From NCBI GenBank assembly GCA_031273835.1, contig JAISRD010000010.1:1-16611 (forward strand): a stretch of DNA of 16,611 bases, in the 5' to 3' direction. The notes beneath the pieces are model-generated. The model ran no database searches, had not been told where the DNA came from, and saw only the letters and a program-made list of their open reading frames with translations. The stretch is from Treponema sp. (lineage in GTDB: Bacteria; Spirochaetota; Spirochaetia; Treponematales; Breznakiellaceae). Both the position numbers and the translations under genes were made by a program. Shown piece by piece: positions 15,801-16,611 of this stretch; positions within the stretch are counted from its first letter, which is position 1, and every line of letters starts with the position of its first letter.

Positions 15801-16611
15801 CCATTTCCAGGTAACTCTTAAAGTAGAACTCCGACCCAAAGTACTTTTTCCGCCTTTCCTCGCTCCGGTGTTTTCCCGTCCCTATGCATAAAAGAACGTC
15901 GTGGACCGGCGCGTCTTCCTTGTTAAGGTAGTGAACGTCGTTGGTGGCGGCCAGGGGGATTCCGGTTTTCCGGGAAATATCGATGACCGCCTCGTAAATC
16001 TGCCGTTCCGACAGTTTTCCCTTGAGCACCTCCGCCGGGATGCCGTGGTCCTGGATCTCCAGAAAAAAGTTGGGATTTCCCTCGGCGTCCCGGCCGAAAA
16101 GATCCCGGTAGTACAGGGCCTTGGCCTCCGCCTCCTCCTTTTTCCCCCACCGTATAAGCCGGGGAATCTCGCCGGCCACGCAGGCGGAAAGGGCGATGAG
16201 CCCCTCGTGGTGGGCGGCGAGGAGTTCCTCGTCGATACGGGGCCGGTAATAAAAACCCTCGGTATAGCCCAGGGAACAGAGTTTTACCAGGTTGAAGTAG
16301 CCCTTTCTGCTTGCCGCCAGCAGGACCAGGTGGAAGTACCTGTTTTCGCTTTCGGCGCCGCTTTTTTCAAAACGGGAACCGGGGGAAACGTACATTTCAC
16401 AGCCGATGATGGGATGAAGGGGATGCTGCCGTTTAACATGCTCCCCCGTTTCCTTGCAGGCGGCAAGAAATTCCATGACCCCGAAGAGGTTGCCGTGATC
16501 GGTCAGGGCAAGATGCCTCATCCCCATGGCTTCCGCCTTGTCCGCCAGGGCCTGAACCGAAACCGCCGCGTCCTGCAGGGAAAAATCTGAGTGGACGTGG
16601 AGGTGAACAAA
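12859..16611 (-). CDS. dnaE: DNA polymerase III alpha subunit DnaE (extreme N-terminus outside window)
   Basis: The replicative polymerase, with 1250 codons visible; only a few N-terminal residues are missing because the frame is open to the right edge. Numbering from the first visible codon, the PHP domain opens HLHVHSDFS (3-11) and keeps DHG near 38, GCE at 70-72, H94 and DVH at 225-227, so it may bind metal. The polymerase nucleotide loop GPGRGSGAGS is at 415-424. The catalytic aspartates are D459 and D461 (DFDIDF) and D612 (KMDFLGL). A helix-hairpin-helix (GIKGVGEGPADE) is near 886, a clamp-binding-like QVSLF at 975-979, and an OB fold at about 1046-1123. Low-complexity linkers lie near 335-355 and 1126-1163. 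No intein or frameshift was seen. It leads an operon with yggT and recG. Confidence 0.97.
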   Translation of the reverse strand, partial: FVHLHVHSDFSLQDAAVSVQALADKAEAMGMRHLALTDHGNLFGVMEFLAACKETGEHVKRQHPLHPIIGCEMYVSPGSRFEKSGAESENRYFHLVLLAASRKGYFNLVKLCSLGYTEGFYYRPRIDEELLAAHHEGLIALSACVAGEIPRLIRWGKKEEAEAKALYYRDLFGRDAEGNPNFFLEIQDHGIPAEVLKGKLSERQIYEAVIDISRKTGIPLAATNDVHYLNKEDAPVHDVLLCIGTGKHRSEERRKKYFGSEFYFKSYLEMASLFRDCPEALANTVKIAERCVTDIPRVKTKDLPDYLPVYDIPGGFTPSAALKDKIRSVFQMGEGSSEAAGPGREGGGGDAISSAAWLWQLTMEGLEKRYAAVTEEISARAEYELDVIIKMHFTGYFLIVADFINWAKNQGIWVGPGRGSGAGSIVAYALRITDLAPLKYGLFFERFLNPDRISMPDFDIDFCNERRDEVLRYVTEKYGRDQVAQIITFGTLGAKQVIKDVARTLEIPIPESEMITKLIPGDPKITLARAFKEEPKLGELERDPKYTEMFGLARKLEGLRRHASIHAAGVVIGKTALTDYVPLYREPESKGGGIATQYTMGFLEDCGLIKMDFLGLKTLDLLKHAEELVRRRGGDCADFSVEEVPEDDEKTFAMLAEEKNEGIFQFEKPWWKEILRKAKPASIGELTALNSLGRPGPMQFIPQFTESKWNPQYIKYPHPSLEGVLKETYGIIVYQEQVMQVARIVAGYTMGQADLLRRAMGKKKREIIDKEKAPFLAGALKQGYTEKEAGDIYELLVPFAGYGFNKSHAAAYSVLAYRTAYLKANYPAEFMAANLTNEIGSADKDKLSSYIEVTRKMEIPIDPPDINRSEKRFTVVEGRIVYGFLGIKGVGEGPADEIILRRRDGPFKGFMDFLDRVTLQTNQAREHIVSRKVIELLIKTGAFDRFGMNRPTLLVNMEAAIEYAQNKKDETKFGQVSLFEDTGEQVFPDFKFTGMPEMDRMEQLNLERELIGFYFSGHPLDEYRELWRQKVTVNLGDPDSIQNGEYILVGIVKTIKPYTDKSGRSMAFGTLEDYNGTVDIVFFNKLWEDAEAVIKPETRAALKGKIDQSRGKMSFRVTSVLDLKKLAKAATAASQGPGAAAEEAEGKTALGGEEPGKSRPGEKLHLVKPGLFREIHIRLRDRIIEQNLYPLRDFLIDNPGPSPVFIHIPPSGENGEETVIRTALQLSTAGDKKHLEALEQYPAVAEAWGA

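Noticed and set aside
12859..16611. Intein or frameshift in the long dnaE frame
   Set aside because: All polymerase motifs occur in order in one frame, and the added length is explained by two low-complexity linkers.
1..16611. CRISPR array, tRNA, rRNA, riboswitch or prophage signatures
   Set aside because: No regularly spaced repeats, no cloverleaf candidate, no recognisable RNA motif and no phage or transposase genes were seen by reading; small structured RNAs could still be missed without a covariance search.

Overview
The window is a gene-dense bacterial chromosome segment. Most genes are GC-rich, with heavy use of GGG/CCC runs. The gene content and protein character suggest a host-associated spirochaete of the Treponema group. 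That placement is inferred from overall protein resemblance and was not tested. No phage, IS element, CRISPR array, rRNA or tRNA gene was recognised. Apart from one small AT-rich toxin-antitoxin module, the content is chromosomal housekeeping.

Layout. (1) Positions 1-2207, minus strand: the first 19 codons of secA, running off the left edge, then a calcineurin-like phosphoesterase translationally coupled to an upstream membrane-anchored TPR protein that has an Mrr-nuclease-like C-terminal domain. Candidate sigma70-type promoters precede secA and the TPR gene. (2) Positions 2398-5248, plus strand: a likely operon of an AI-2E/PerM-family membrane protein, a small ACT-domain protein (UPF0237) and a UPF0210/DUF711 protein. 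Two tandem hairpins with alternative pairing potential fill the gap between the last two. (3) Positions 5249-6282: an imperfect inverted-repeat element, then a vapBC toxin-antitoxin pair in AT-rich DNA, bracketed by an exact 8-bp direct repeat. This module is probably horizontally acquired. (4) Positions 6283-9992, plus strand: map (methionine aminopeptidase), an HtrA/DegP-type protease, then overlapping pyrB and pyrI (aspartate carbamoyltransferase catalytic and regulatory chains). A G10 homopolymer lies just before the pyrB start. (5) Positions 10057-16611, minus strand: an operon reading dnaE (5' end just outside the window), a double-YggT membrane protein and recG, convergent with pyrI.

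How the genes work together. PyrB and PyrI form the first committed step of pyrimidine synthesis, with PyrI expected to provide nucleotide control. DnaE (replicase) and RecG (fork rescue) are co-transcribed, linking replication with fork repair. SecA, HtrA and the TPR protein act at or across the inner membrane. The ACT/UPF0210 pair is a widely conserved but functionally uncharacterised partnership and, with its hairpin pair, is the best candidate here for an undescribed regulated system. The vapBC module and its flanking repeats are the clearest accessory DNA.
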